64,000 nucleotides of DNA from contig NZ_FRCY01000020.1 of the NCBI RefSeq assembly GCF_900143075.1, positions 40,351 to 104,350 of the forward strand, read 5' to 3'. Positions 1 to 8,591 of this stretch are shown here, in pieces. The translations under genes and the position numbers were made by a program. How positions within the stretch are numbered: the first letter of the stretch is position 1; each line of letters starts with the position of its first letter. The DNA is from Cyclobacterium lianum (GTDB taxonomy: Bacteria > Bacteroidota > Bacteroidia > Cytophagales > Cyclobacteriaceae). The notes under the pieces are model-generated. The model ran no database searches, was not told where the DNA came from, and saw nothing but the letters and a program-made list of their open reading frames with translations.

Positions 1-1212
1 TTTGTCGGATTGAGTGATATTAATCCGGGCCGGCTCGAATATGCACTGGAATACATGAAGGTGGATTGCCCTACATTTGTTGATTTTGATGAGATGCTAG
101 CCCAAACCAAACCGGATTTGGTCATTGTCACCACCATGGACTCTACCCATCATGAGTTTATCATCAAAGGTCTGGAGGCCGGTTGTGATGTGTTGACCGA
201 AAAACCACTGACTACCAACGAAGAGAAATGCCGGCAGATCCTGGAAGCAGAGCGGAAGGCGGATAAAAACCTGATTGTAGGATTTAATTACCGGTGGAGC
301 CCTTATATCACCAAGATAAAAGAATTGCTACACAACAAGGAGATCGGAGAGATAACCTCTGTTGACTTTCATTGGTATCTGAATATTCATCACGGAGCTT
401 CCTATTTCCGCAGATGGCATGGAGTGGCTGAAAACGGGGGGACGCTCTGGGTGCATAAAGCCACCCACCATTTTGATTTGTTGAACTGGTGGCTGGATTC
501 TGACCCGGAAGAGGTATTTGCCTATGGTTCTCTGGAGCACTACGGCAGCAACGGGCCCTTCAGGGCGGAAAATTGCAGGTCTTGTGGACACAAGGCGGAT
601 TGCAAGTATTACTGGGACATTACCAAAAGCCCCCGGGACATGAAATTGTACGTTGAGAATGAGCACCATGACGGTTATTTCAGAGACGGCTGCGTGTATC
701 GCCACGAAATCGATATCTATGATAAAATGTCAGCAAATATCAAATATGCCAATAATGTGGTGGTGAATTATTCGCTTACCACCTATAGCCCCTATGAGGG
801 CTGGAAAATTGCTTTTAACGGACAAAAGGGCCGGATTGACGCCTGGTTGGACATACCTTTTATGAGCAACGAAACCCTGGATCAAGAGGCCCTGCATGCG
901 GCGGAAATGAACCAAAACAATGCAGGAGAAGACATGAACCGGGAACCACTGGTTTTGCACAAAAACTGGGAAAAGCCCCAGATCATACAGGTAGTCAGCG
1001 AGCGCGGAGGACACGGTGGGGGAGACAAAAGGCTCCACGATAAAATCTTTAAGACTCCCAATGCGGCAGACCCCTACAAACATGCGGCAGGATTACGGGA
1101 TGGTATCATGTCTGTATTGGTAGGCGTTGCAGCCCGGAAAAGTATTACATCCAAGGGGCCTGTGAAAATAGCAGACCTGACCAGTATCAAACCCAGTCCA
1201 AACCGGGGATAG
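1..1212 (+). CDS. Gfo/Idh/MocA family oxidoreductase, 5'-truncated by the window edge
   Basis: NAD(P)-dependent sugar/inositol-type oxidoreductase. The frame is open from base 1, so the GxGxxG Rossmann start lies outside the window; the TTG at 10 is not a credible start. Visible: end of the Rossmann fold, the family EKP motif (TEKPLTT, about residue 66) that normally supplies the catalytic Lys, and a C-terminal alpha/beta domain with GGTLWVHKATHHFDLLNWW, the usual region of active-site His/Asp. Unusual is a cysteine cluster (CRSCGHKADC, then another Cys about 34 residues later), which looks like a small metal-binding insert. There is no signal in the visible part, so the location is unknown. 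A hairpin terminator follows. The family is certain, the substrate unknown. Confidence 0.88.
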   Translation, partial: FVGLSDINPGRLEYALEYMKVDCPTFVDFDEMLAQTKPDLVIVTTMDSTHHEFIIKGLEAGCDVLTEKPLTTNEEKCRQILEAERKADKNLIVGFNYRWSPYITKIKELLHNKEIGEITSVDFHWYLNIHHGASYFRRWHGVAENGGTLWVHKATHHFDLLNWWLDSDPEEVFAYGSLEHYGSNGPFRAENCRSCGHKADCKYYWDITKSPRDMKLYVENEHHDGYFRDGCVYRHEIDIYDKMSANIKYANNVVVNYSLTTYSPYEGWKIAFNGQKGRIDAWLDIPFMSNETLDQEALHAAEMNQNNAGEDMNREPLVLHKNWEKPQIIQVVSERGGHGGGDKRLHDKIFKTPNAADPYKHAAGLRDGIMSVLVGVAARKSITSKGPVKIADLTSIKPSPNRG

Positions 1213-1227
1213 ATCACATTAATTTTT

Positions 1228-1267
1228 CCCCTCCATACGGTTGTTTTCGCCCATGGAGGGGTTTTTT
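1228..1267 (+). terminator. Intrinsic terminator after the first oxidoreductase gene
   Basis: CCCCTCCAT at 1228-1236 pairs perfectly with ATGGAGGGG at 1253-1261 and is followed by six T. It lies 16 bases past the stop codon, as expected for a rho-independent terminator. Confidence 0.85.
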
Positions 1268-1483
1268 GTGTTTTTCTCCCGATTCAATTATTTTTGGAAA
1301 ATTCTTCGGGAGAAAGTTAGTCAGATTGTCCGGCTTACCTTTCCGGACAAGTTATGGTCTTTAACCATAGCACAAAGACCTGTAAAAACACACGATTTCT
1401 ATCATCTTTAAACACAGCAGGTATTGATTTCCTGGCCCCATCAGGAGCAAATGCCATTGACCTGTAAAAAATTCAATACAATT

Positions 1484-1870
1484 ATGAAAATTGAACACAT
1501 CGCTCTTAATGTAAAAGATCCGCAGGCAGTTTCAGACTGGTACGAAAAGAATCTGGGTTTAACAGTTGTTAAAAAAATGGATCAGGCACCTTACATGACA
1601 TTCCTGGCAGACGATAGTGGTAAGGTTATGGTTGAGCTGTATCAAAATGCCAAAGCGGCGGTATTGGATTATGCCGGACTTGATCCACTCATGTTGCACC
1701 TGGCCTTCGTATCGGAAAAGCCTGAGGAGGAGAAAGAGCGGCTGGTAGCGGCAGGTGCAAAATTGGTCAGCGATGATACCCTGGAAGATGGGACCAGGCT
1801 GCTGATGCTTCGTGACCCCTGGGGTCTGGCCATTCAATTCTGTAAAAGGGCCAAACCCATGCTCAAATAA
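1484..1870 (+). CDS. VOC family protein (glyoxalase/dioxygenase fold)
   Basis: A 128-aa single-domain vicinal-oxygen-chelate protein. The start at 1484 gives MKIEHIALNV, the normal family N-terminus; the longer frame from 1424 adds residues with no family resemblance. Candidate metal ligands are the His in IEHIALNV, the Glu in VMVELYQ and the His in LMLHLAF. The C-terminus (LRDPWGLAIQF) matches the usual DPxGxxI/LQF ending. It is probably a cytoplasmic dimer. VOC proteins range from glyoxalases to dioxygenases and drug-binding proteins, and nothing nearby fixes the reaction. It converges with the leftward gene that ends 2 bases later. Confidence 0.85.
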   Translation: MKIEHIALNVKDPQAVSDWYEKNLGLTVVKKMDQAPYMTFLADDSGKVMVELYQNAKAAVLDYAGLDPLMLHLAFVSEKPEEEKERLVAAGAKLVSDDTLEDGTRLLMLRDPWGLAIQFCKRAKPMLK

Positions 1871-1872
1871 AA

Positions 1873-2763
1873 CTATTTCTTGATCGGCCTTGTATTTCCC
1901 AATTGGAAATTACGGGTAATGTTGAAGCCAAAATGGATGTCTCCATTGAAAAAATCACCTGAAGTGGAAGGAATAAAGCCTGTCTCTGTCATTTGCTGGG
2001 CATTGGTAAGCTGCAACTGAAAAACATGTCCCCCGGTTTCAATGTCTACACCGATAGCAATGGGATTGGCGGTGCCATTTTCCTGGTCCAGGAATCTGTG
2101 ATAATATTCAACGTTTAAGTATACACTTTTGCTAAGCCTATAGCTTAATCCTGCGCCTACGGCGAAAAAAGCATTCGGCGCTGAAGGTTCCCGAACCAGG
2201 TTTCGGTGAATATAGGTCGGCATCAGTTGTAAGGCTATATTTTGATACAGCTTGCTGGCAGCCAACAGTTGATGGACATATTGAAGCCTTCTATTCAGGT
2301 TCATGGGAATCTCCGGACGTCTAATCGTGTTGATGGAGGCGCCTGACAGCCAGACCAGAGTTACCGGCTGTTTGATTTTGCCCTCATTTTGCTGGAAAAG
2401 GCTGATTTTGGCAAAGCCATCATACAATTTGCTGAAGGAATTTCTACCTATACCCAGTGTAAGCCAATCCTGCCAGGCATAATCCAATCCCAATCTCATG
2501 TTGGCCTGGTCCATGCCAAAGAACTGATACGCACCGGAATTGATCCTTCCAAAGCGGTGGGAAATTAAAAATTCCAGATTACCTTTTTCTCTGGTTTCAA
2601 CCGTATGGCCGTTGATCAATCTGATGGCTTTAAAGGTGGTGGTGTGAGTATTCCATTCGGTTTTATCTTCTTCCCTGAGCTGGTCCAATAAATTGTCCTG
2701 GGCTGAAGTGCTGAGAAAAAGAAAATAAAAGATCAGAAAAATTACCAGAATTTTGTTTGTCAT
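1873..2763 (-). CDS. DUF5777-type outer-membrane beta-barrel protein
   Basis: A 296-aa exported protein: hydrophobic signal peptide (about residues 1-21, ending STSAQ), then repeated amphipathic strands rich in Tyr/Phe/Gly that suggest a small beta-barrel. It resembles the Bacteroidota DUF5777 family, whose function is not established. It overlaps the upstream YceI gene by four bases (ATGA type), so the two are probably translationally coupled. It is the last gene of the leftward cluster running from the sigma factor at 5902. DUF5777, YceI and cytochrome-like lipoproteins often occur together, which hints at envelope redox or lipid handling, but that is inference. Confidence 0.75.
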   Translation of the reverse strand: MTNKILVIFLIFYFLFLSTSAQDNLLDQLREEDKTEWNTHTTTFKAIRLINGHTVETREKGNLEFLISHRFGRINSGAYQFFGMDQANMRLGLDYAWQDWLTLGIGRNSFSKLYDGFAKISLFQQNEGKIKQPVTLVWLSGASINTIRRPEIPMNLNRRLQYVHQLLAASKLYQNIALQLMPTYIHRNLVREPSAPNAFFAVGAGLSYRLSKSVYLNVEYYHRFLDQENGTANPIAIGVDIETGGHVFQLQLTNAQQMTETGFIPSTSGDFFNGDIHFGFNITRNFQLGNTRPIKK

Positions 2764-3302
2764 CGGTCTGTTTTTTCAAATACAAAGCTTACAGTTACCT
2801 CTACTTCCTCCGCAATGTTATAAAAAAGCACCTTTGGTATCTCAATGTTATAATCTTCGAGTTTTACCGGAAAAACCGCATCCATGATGATTTGGTCACC
2901 CTTGAAATTGATATTACCAGGAACCCTGACTTTATTGGTTTGCCCATGAATGGTTAAATTTCCTTCCGCAAAAGCCTCCTGGGATCCGGATCTCCGCCGA
3001 TCGTAGCCACTCAGTCTTCCTTCAAAGCTGGCTTCCGGATAGGTATGCGAATCCATGAATTTATCATTGAAATGTTCCTGCATCAGGGATTTTGGAAATC
3101 GGAAGGCTCTGACAGGTACCAGAAAGGCCAGACTACCGGTTTGTTCATTAAATAAACCGGTCGGGCCATTGTTTACCGCCTGAATATCCTCAACCGGAGC
3201 ACTGCTAAAGAACTCAATTTCGCCCGACACCGTTTTGTGACCCTGGGCTTGAAGGGATTGTGATAACAGGAAAATAAAGAGGGTTATATAGCAATTTTTC
3301 AT
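2760..3302 (-). CDS. YceI family periplasmic lipid-binding-like protein
   Basis: A 180-aa exported protein with a signal peptide (about 1-19, ending SLQAQ) and a YceI-type lipocalin-like barrel. Family features seen are the early segment with EIEFFSSAP, the stretch around FPKSLMQEHFNDKFMDSHTY (the F..SLMQEHFNE motif of this clade) and the SFEGRLSGYD block. YceI proteins bind isoprenoid-like lipids in the periplasm; no enzymatic residues are expected. It lies six bases downstream of the cytochrome-like gene and overlaps the DUF5777 gene by four bases, so it is within one leftward operon. Confidence 0.85.
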   Translation of the reverse strand: MKNCYITLFIFLLSQSLQAQGHKTVSGEIEFFSSAPVEDIQAVNNGPTGLFNEQTGSLAFLVPVRAFRFPKSLMQEHFNDKFMDSHTYPEASFEGRLSGYDRRRSGSQEAFAEGNLTIHGQTNKVRVPGNINFKGDQIIMDAVFPVKLEDYNIEIPKVLFYNIAEEVEVTVSFVFEKTDR

Positions 3303-3308
3303 AACGGG

Positions 3309-3677
3309 TTAATTATCCATTGCACCGTTTTCTACCCAACAGTAGACGGATTCTAACTCGGCGTCAGTCAATTGTTTGCCCGATTCGGGGGCCGGCATAA
3401 AACCACTTTGGGTAAAATCCCTGATCTGATTCGCATACTGAATAATATTTTCAGAAACAGAGAGGTTTACCCGCTCTGATCCCAGTATATGGCATCCGGA
3501 AATGGCACAATTCTGATTAATGATAGGTATGATATCACCTGCGAGCGATGCAGGTTGCTCGCCACATCGCTCTTCCTCAGGTAATAAATCAGCTTCATTT
3601 TCTGTTGTGCAGTAGCATAAGGTGCAGGCAAGCATTACCCATAAGCAGGTTGAACAAGGGTTTTTAATAACCATCAT
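3309..3677 (-). CDS. Small cytochrome c-like lipoprotein with a CX4CH motif
   Basis: About 122 aa from the ATG at 3677 (3674 is also possible). Starting at 3749 would add residues lying entirely inside the CHRD gene. The N-terminus is a lipoprotein-like signal (VMLAC...C), so the protein is probably anchored in the envelope. The domain holds NCAISGCH, a CX4CH variant of the heme-attachment motif, then a possible Met axial ligand in QSGFMPAPESG and the typical ending LTDAELESVYCWVENGA. This layout matches small cytochrome-like domains of Bacteroidota. Whether heme is attached through the longer spacing is unproven. The start overlaps the end of the CHRD gene by about 11-14 bases, implying coupled translation. 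Confidence 0.7.
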   Translation of the reverse strand: MMVIKNPCSTCLWVMLACTLCYCTTENEADLLPEEERCGEQPASLAGDIIPIINQNCAISGCHILGSERVNLSVSENIIQYANQIRDFTQSGFMPAPESGKQLTDAELESVYCWVENGAMDN

Positions 3678-4170
3678 TATTGTTGTTGTCAGGATTGGAA
3701 TCGTTGGGCATGTTGCTACTGGCATTGCTACCGATATTACCCTGCGCAATCAAAGTAGACATGGCAGTTGAACTTAAGTGTACGTTGGCATGCCCGTCAA
3801 AATTCAGCAGTTCTTCATAGGTGATGGCGGTGCCATCGCCGGTTTGGGTAACGGTAGTTTCACTTACACCACTGGCACCATCTACGTCGCTCAATCCAAT
3901 GGCGATACCACCACCTTCGCTGGCAGCGTTGTTGTGGATATGGGCCGGGTGAGAATTTCCGGCCTCAGTACCCTCCAATTCAATCCGGATTAAAGTGCTT
4001 GTTTCACTTTCTTTTGTAAATGTAATAGAGCCCTGTATCATGGGATCCGACACCGGATTCAATACATACTCTTTTTGGATAATTCGGGGGCCATCATCCT
4101 CTTTTTCACAGGCGAGGGTGAAAAAAGCGAGCAGGAAAAACATGTTAAGCGTTAATTTGATCGTTTTCAT
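3664..4170 (-). CDS. CHRD domain lipoprotein
   Basis: A 168-aa lipoprotein: signal peptide with lipobox FFTLAC, acidic start, then a CHRD (chordin-like) domain shown by the HPAHIHNN motif and the later FDGHANVHLS segment. CHRD domains are beta-sandwiches of unknown biochemical role in bacteria; the His-rich loops suggest metal binding. The C-terminus is an Asn/Asp/Ser-rich tail. It lies 12 bases downstream of the beta-barrel regulator gene and overlaps the cytochrome-like gene, so it belongs to the same operon. Confidence 0.85.
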   Translation of the reverse strand: MKTIKLTLNMFFLLAFFTLACEKEDDGPRIIQKEYVLNPVSDPMIQGSITFTKESETSTLIRIELEGTEAGNSHPAHIHNNAASEGGGIAIGLSDVDGASGVSETTVTQTGDGTAITYEELLNFDGHANVHLSSTAMSTLIAQGNIGSNASSNMPNDSNPDNNNNDGY

Positions 4171-4182
4171 GATTTCTGATGT

Positions 4183-5367
4183 TTAAAATTTTAATTTTTG
4201 ACTTGAGGGATAATATTTGATTCCAAAGAAGGCTCCCAAACTTTTTAAATCCAGGCGTCCCTCTCCGATCCCCTCTAAGGGTAAGCGATAATAGGGTTCC
4301 ACCTGGACGGCCAGTTTTCTACTCAGCCTTCTTTCATAGCCAAAGCTGATGTTCCAAATACCAAATACATGCTGGTTATTCCCGGTTATTTTCAAATCCT
4401 TTGAATAGGGATAGCCTCCATCATTGCTATAGGTCAACGTGTAGTTTTCCTTTATCATGAAATAGGAAGACAGGCCTGTACTTACAAACCATTTGTCGTT
4501 TGCACCCATTATGGGGTAATATCTGAAATTAACCGGCACTTCAAGAATCCAGCAGATGCCCCTTAGCGATTCATGGGCTGAGTAACCCTCCCAGTAGCCG
4601 GGGCCCTGTTGGTAGCTTTTTTTTGAATGCAAGGCTCCTCCTGAAATGCTCCACCGGCCGCTGAGAAAATATTCCAGGCTCATTCCCATACTTCTGCCAA
4701 AGGGAGGGAAATTCGTATACTTCACTGCGCTGAGGTCGGGAGATACCTGTAAAGCAAGGGCAATATTGTTTTTTAGATTATCTGGTGCCCCCCCTTTTAT
4801 TGGGGTAAATTCCGATGTTTGGATTATGCGTTTTGGGGATTTGGACTTAATCCGGTTAAATTTCTCAAACCCCTCGGATTTTTTATCAGGTACCCGTATA
4901 AGATCCCCGATTATCGGCCTTTGTGTTTTGGGATTGGCCATTGTAATGTCTGGATACGCCGTACCCACAACGGAAACAATGTTAGACTTTGGAGTGACGG
5001 ATTCGTCCCTGGTGCCACGGTTAGGGCCCAGGATAGATTCGGGTTTTTTGATGTTGATATCGATATTTTTTACAGGATCTAAATGCGTAAGCAGAGACCC
5101 GTCGGCAATAGCACGGGATACATGGCCTTCCGGTGACTGCCGGTATGCGTCTCCTAACCAAACAGTGATAGTGATGCCGAGAAGCATTAGCAGACCAAAA
5201 AAGATCCATTTGTATCCGTTTACTGGTTTGGGAGCCGTATTCTGGTCCAGTATCTTTTCCATTTTGACCCAATCTTCAGGTACAAATGGAATGTCAGGCC
5301 TGGAGGATAATTCTTTAAAGAAATCATCCAGCTCTTTATCACTCATGTTTGATACCTGCTTTTTCAT
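4183..5367 (-). CDS. Membrane-anchored putative anti-sigma protein with a beta-barrel-like C-terminus
   Basis: A 394-aa protein. Residues 1-50 are a charged, probably cytoplasmic segment (MSDKELDDFFKEL...PEDWVKMEKIL) like those of Bacteroidota anti-sigma proteins. One membrane segment follows (about 52-70), then a polar linker of about 120 residues, then a Tyr/Gly/aromatic-rich C-terminal part (about 190-394) that looks like an outer-membrane or porin-type barrel domain. The start overlaps the end of the sigma factor gene by 29 bases, which strongly suggests a regulator pair. One chain with an inner-membrane helix and a barrel-like domain is topologically odd; the C-terminal part may instead be a soluble periplasmic beta domain. 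Confidence 0.65.
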   Translation of the reverse strand: MKKQVSNMSDKELDDFFKELSSRPDIPFVPEDWVKMEKILDQNTAPKPVNGYKWIFFGLLMLLGITITVWLGDAYRQSPEGHVSRAIADGSLLTHLDPVKNIDINIKKPESILGPNRGTRDESVTPKSNIVSVVGTAYPDITMANPKTQRPIIGDLIRVPDKKSEGFEKFNRIKSKSPKRIIQTSEFTPIKGGAPDNLKNNIALALQVSPDLSAVKYTNFPPFGRSMGMSLEYFLSGRWSISGGALHSKKSYQQGPGYWEGYSAHESLRGICWILEVPVNFRYYPIMGANDKWFVSTGLSSYFMIKENYTLTYSNDGGYPYSKDLKITGNNQHVFGIWNISFGYERRLSRKLAVQVEPYYRLPLEGIGEGRLDLKSLGAFFGIKYYPSSQKLKF

Positions 5368-5902
5368 TATTTCTTGTGGTTAACATTGCCCTTAATTTTT
5401 GCCTTGCCCTGTGAAGATTTGATTTAGACGTACCGGCAGAGATGCTCAGCATCTCGGCTATTTCCTGATGGTCGTAACCTTCAATGGCATACAGGTTAAA
5501 GACCGTTCTGTACCGGGGAGGTAAGGCCTGAATCAACTGAATCATATCCATGTATTCGAGTGTTTCCGGGCCGTTTTTCCCGGGATCGGGAATATTCAGT
5601 AGTTGGGCCATATCAATATTGCCAGCCTGATGGGCATTCCTCCTATAGCAATTGATGGCTCCATTGATCAGTATTCTTCGGAACCAGACTGTGAAGGGAC
5701 GTTGTGTATCGTACTGGTCAATGTGCCGGAAGACTTTGAGAAAGCCATCGTGAAGTATTTCCAGGCTTTCATCCCTGCTTGAGGTATACCGTAGGCATAT
5801 GCTCATGCCATAACTGTAAAACTGCTTGTACAGCAATTCCTGGCTTTTCCGGTCGCCTTTGGAGAGGTCTTTTTTTAGTTTGTTTGACAGGAATTTTTCC
5901 AC
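5339..5902 (-). CDS. ECF-type RNA polymerase sigma factor
   Basis: A 187-aa sigma-70 family protein with region 2 (YTSSRDESLEILHDGFLKVF, then TVWFRRILINGAINCYR) and region 4 (LPPRYRTVFNLYAIEGYDHQ, then EIAEMLSISAGTSKSNLHRA). It is the first gene of the leftward cluster and overlaps the putative anti-sigma gene by 29 bases. It presumably drives its own operon (anti-sigma/barrel, CHRD, cytochrome-like, YceI, DUF5777), although no target promoter was identified. The family is certain, the regulon inferred. Confidence 0.92.
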   Translation of the reverse strand: MEKFLSNKLKKDLSKGDRKSQELLYKQFYSYGMSICLRYTSSRDESLEILHDGFLKVFRHIDQYDTQRPFTVWFRRILINGAINCYRRNAHQAGNIDMAQLLNIPDPGKNGPETLEYMDMIQLIQALPPRYRTVFNLYAIEGYDHQEIAEMLSISAGTSKSNLHRARQKLRAMLTTRNNEKAGIKHE

Positions 5903-6265
5903 AATTGCCGGGTTTATATCCGCCAGTACAAGAGCGGACCGAATTAGGTTGCGTGGGACTATATAATTTACAAAATATTAATGGGAAATTGTAGGTATAC
6001 ACTTGCTCTGGTAGGGAAGGACGGGCTACTGCTCTGAATTCAATGTATATCCGGCCTACCATTGGTCATAAAGCGGGCAGTCGTTCAGGGATTTTGTGCT
6101 AAATTGATTTTTGGATCGGGTTTGGGGAATAAATTCCAACCATTCCATTGTGGTGAAATCGTCCCGGGTACAGGCCTGTCAAAACGGCTCAGCGACTGGC
6201 GATATTCTTCTGCAAGACTGTCCTGAAGGTCAGGGGCAGCTAAGAAATAATGATGAACCTGTGTT
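5903..6265. other. Divergent intergenic region between the sigma factor and PL11 genes
   Basis: It should hold the leftward sigma-gene promoter and the rightward PL11 promoter, but no convincing -33/-7 pair was picked. On the minus strand a frame ending at 6085 gives a plausible protein-like C-terminus of about 55 residues (rich in Asp, Ser, Pro and Trp), possibly the tail of a lost gene. Otherwise nothing recognisable. Confidence 0.4.
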
Positions 6266-8107
6266 ATGAAAAAAGAAAAAGTGATCCAAATAGTCATTTC
6301 CTTTCTCCTAATGACCACGCTGAGTCTTTCGCTGAATGCGCAGCGACAAATGGAATACCTGGACAGAGGTTTGGTGGTCCAGAAGACAGAAGGAGGGGTA
6401 TTTCTTAGCTGGCGCATATTGGGGGATGAACCTGCGGACACCGGGTTTGACGTTTTCAGGAGATATAAAAATGGGCAGGCCGAAAAAATCAACCCTTCTG
6501 CACTAACACATGTGAGTAATTTTGAGGACTTAGAGGTGGATCTTAGCCGCCATCCCTGCTATTTTATCAGGAGCACTTCCGGGAAACAAAGCGGGGAAGT
6601 AGCCGTATGGGAAAATGCCTATCTCGAAATTCCCCTGCAGACTCCGGAAGGGTACCGCCCCAACGATACCTCAGTAGGAGACCTGACAGGCGATGGGCAG
6701 TACGAATTGGTAGTACACATGACAGGTAGGTCCCGAGACAATTCCCAGGATGGATTTACGGATTCCCCGATCCTGCAAGCATACACTCTGGAAGGAAATA
6801 TGCTTTGGGAAATCAATTTGGGAATCAATATCAGGGAGGGAGCACACTATACCCAATTTATGGTATATGACCTGGATGGGGATGGCCTGGCCGAAGTAGC
6901 TTGCAAAACTGCAGATGGCAGTAAGGATGCAATGGGAGAGGCAATAGGGGATGAAACGAAGGATTGGCGTAATGAAGAAGGTAAAATACTGGAAGGTCCC
7001 GAGTATCTGACGGTGTTTTCAGGCAGTACGGGAGCAGCACTATCCACAGTAGATTATATTCCCGGCCGAGGTGATTTGTGCGGTTGGGGCGGGGAAGGAG
7101 GAAATGGAGGAAATGATTGCAATGGCAACAGAGTGGATCGGTTTCTGGCAGGGGTGGCCTACCTGGATGGGGAAAAACCCTCTCTTCTGATGGCAAGGGG
7201 TTATTACGGAAGGTCAGTGGTTGCGGCCTGGGACTTCCGGGACGGTCGCTTGCAGACGCGTTGGGTTTTTGATTCGGAAGGTAGGGAAAACCCCTATTCC
7301 GGTCAGGGCAATCATAGCCTCAGCATCAATGACGTTGATCAGGATGGGAAGGACGAAATTGTCTATGGGGCCATGGTCATTGATGATAATGGCAGGGGGT
7401 TATATAGTACAGGTCTCAGACATGGGGATGCCCTGCATGTAAGTTATTTTCACCCGGAATATCCGGACCAGTTGGTCTGGGGCATCCACGAAAATGAAAC
7501 CAATGAAGCCGGATATGGGGTAGCTCTGTTCAATGCCCGCAACGGAGAAATATTATGGGGCGGTGAAGAAGGGAAAGATGTGGGAAGAGGCCTGGCGGCT
7601 GATATTGATCCCCGGTATAAGGGTGCTGAATACTGGTGGAACGGCAGCGCGGGAATGTATAACTTTAGCGGAGAGGACATTGGCGCGAAACCCAATAGCA
7701 TCAATTTTGCCATCTGGTGGGATGGAGACTTGTTGAGGGAATTATTGGATAAAAATCATATCGATAAATGGGATTACGAAAATGGTGCCCTGGAACGCCT
7801 GATGACAGCAGTAGGATGTGTTTCCAATAATGGCACGAAAGCCACCCCGGCCTTGTCTGCCGATATCCTGGGTGACTGGCGGGAGGAGGTTATTTTCAGA
7901 ACAGAGGAGAACGCGGCGCTGCGGATTTATAGCACCCGTATACCGTCAGATCACCGCATTACCAGCCTCATGCACAATCCCCAATACCGGCTGAGTATCG
8001 CCTGGCAGAATGTCGGATACAATCAACCCCCACATACAGATTTCTATCTGGGGATGAATATGGCTGCTCCCCGGTCCCGGCAAATCCATATTATCAGAAA
8101 AAAATAA
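6266..8107 (+). CDS. Rhamnogalacturonan lyase, polysaccharide lyase family 11
   Basis: A 613-aa secreted lyase that cleaves the rhamnosyl-galacturonosyl backbone of rhamnogalacturonan I by beta-elimination. A signal peptide (about 1-25, ending LSLNAQ) precedes an N-terminal fibronectin-like part (RQMEYLDRGLVV, VFLSWRILGDEP) and a long beta-propeller domain with Asp-rich calcium-binding loops: DLTGDGQYEL, DLDGDGLAEV and DVDQDGKDEIVYG. Family signatures are GDLCGWGGEGGNGGN, MARGYYGR, YSGQGNHSLS and DILGDWREEV. The length fits intact PL11 enzymes. No SusC/D pair adjoins it, so it is a detached pectin enzyme or serves a distant locus. Confidence 0.93.
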   Translation: MKKEKVIQIVISFLLMTTLSLSLNAQRQMEYLDRGLVVQKTEGGVFLSWRILGDEPADTGFDVFRRYKNGQAEKINPSALTHVSNFEDLEVDLSRHPCYFIRSTSGKQSGEVAVWENAYLEIPLQTPEGYRPNDTSVGDLTGDGQYELVVHMTGRSRDNSQDGFTDSPILQAYTLEGNMLWEINLGINIREGAHYTQFMVYDLDGDGLAEVACKTADGSKDAMGEAIGDETKDWRNEEGKILEGPEYLTVFSGSTGAALSTVDYIPGRGDLCGWGGEGGNGGNDCNGNRVDRFLAGVAYLDGEKPSLLMARGYYGRSVVAAWDFRDGRLQTRWVFDSEGRENPYSGQGNHSLSINDVDQDGKDEIVYGAMVIDDNGRGLYSTGLRHGDALHVSYFHPEYPDQLVWGIHENETNEAGYGVALFNARNGEILWGGEEGKDVGRGLAADIDPRYKGAEYWWNGSAGMYNFSGEDIGAKPNSINFAIWWDGDLLRELLDKNHIDKWDYENGALERLMTAVGCVSNNGTKATPALSADILGDWREEVIFRTEENAALRIYSTRIPSDHRITSLMHNPQYRLSIAWQNVGYNQPPHTDFYLGMNMAAPRSRQIHIIRKK

Positions 8108-8181
8108 TTTTTTTTCATTGTTTCAGGACAAAGCGGGTTTGGCCTGCGTACAGGTAGTGTAACCTAAATGAAGTCATTGCA

Positions 8182-8430
8182 ATGAAAAGCAACTGGTTGT
8201 TTTTGCCGGATATTTTCCTGGTTCTGCTGATATGCTTCACCTGTGAACGGAATGAGATGACACATGTGGAGGAAAATCAGCGCTATACGTTTAAAGAGCA
8301 GGTTCATTTTTCTGGCAATGCTCCGGAGTCAATTGAAGGGGTACAAAAGCGCCTGTTTGAGGGGAGAGAGCTTGTCTACATAATGGGTGATACACGCGCA
8401 AAATCGAATGAAAATGGAATTATAGATTAA
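8182..8430 (+). CDS. Small putative lipoprotein, possibly a truncated gene
   Basis: An 82-aa frame with a hydrophobic N-terminus and a possible lipobox (LICFTC), then a charged, mostly polar stretch without a recognisable domain. It lies 74 bases after the PL11 gene and is followed directly by a strong terminator, so it probably shares a transcript with that lyase. No family was recognised. It may be the N-terminal remnant of a longer lipoprotein, since it ends abruptly without a folded-looking domain. Confidence 0.4.
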   Translation: MKSNWLFLPDIFLVLLICFTCERNEMTHVEENQRYTFKEQVHFSGNAPESIEGVQKRLFEGRELVYIMGDTRAKSNENGIID

Positions 8431-8460
8431 GTTGGTGATTTTTTTATTGTTCTTTTTTGG

Positions 8461-8492
8461 AAAAGGCAAGTGCTTCTGTGCTTGCCTTTTTT
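8461..8492 (+). terminator. Intrinsic terminator ending the PL11 transcript
   Basis: AAAAGGCAAG (8461-8470) pairs perfectly with CTTGCCTTTT (8481-8490) across a 10-base loop, with further T after the stem. Confidence 0.85.
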
Positions 8493-8591
8493 CCGTTAGA
8501 AGCCAAATTAGTACCATAGCCCTAATAGCTATTTGAAATGAATCCTTTTTTAATTACTTTGTTTTGAATTTCAGGCCCTCGGCAATAATTG

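Noticed and set aside
4646..5383. Plus-strand 245-aa frame
   Set aside because: Antisense to the regulator/barrel gene, which has a membrane helix and an overlap with sigma; the plus-strand reading shows no domain.
6085..6260. Minus-strand protein-like tail of about 55 residues
   Set aside because: Upstream it becomes antisense to the PL11 gene and has no start or known domain; kept only as a note in the intergenic entry.
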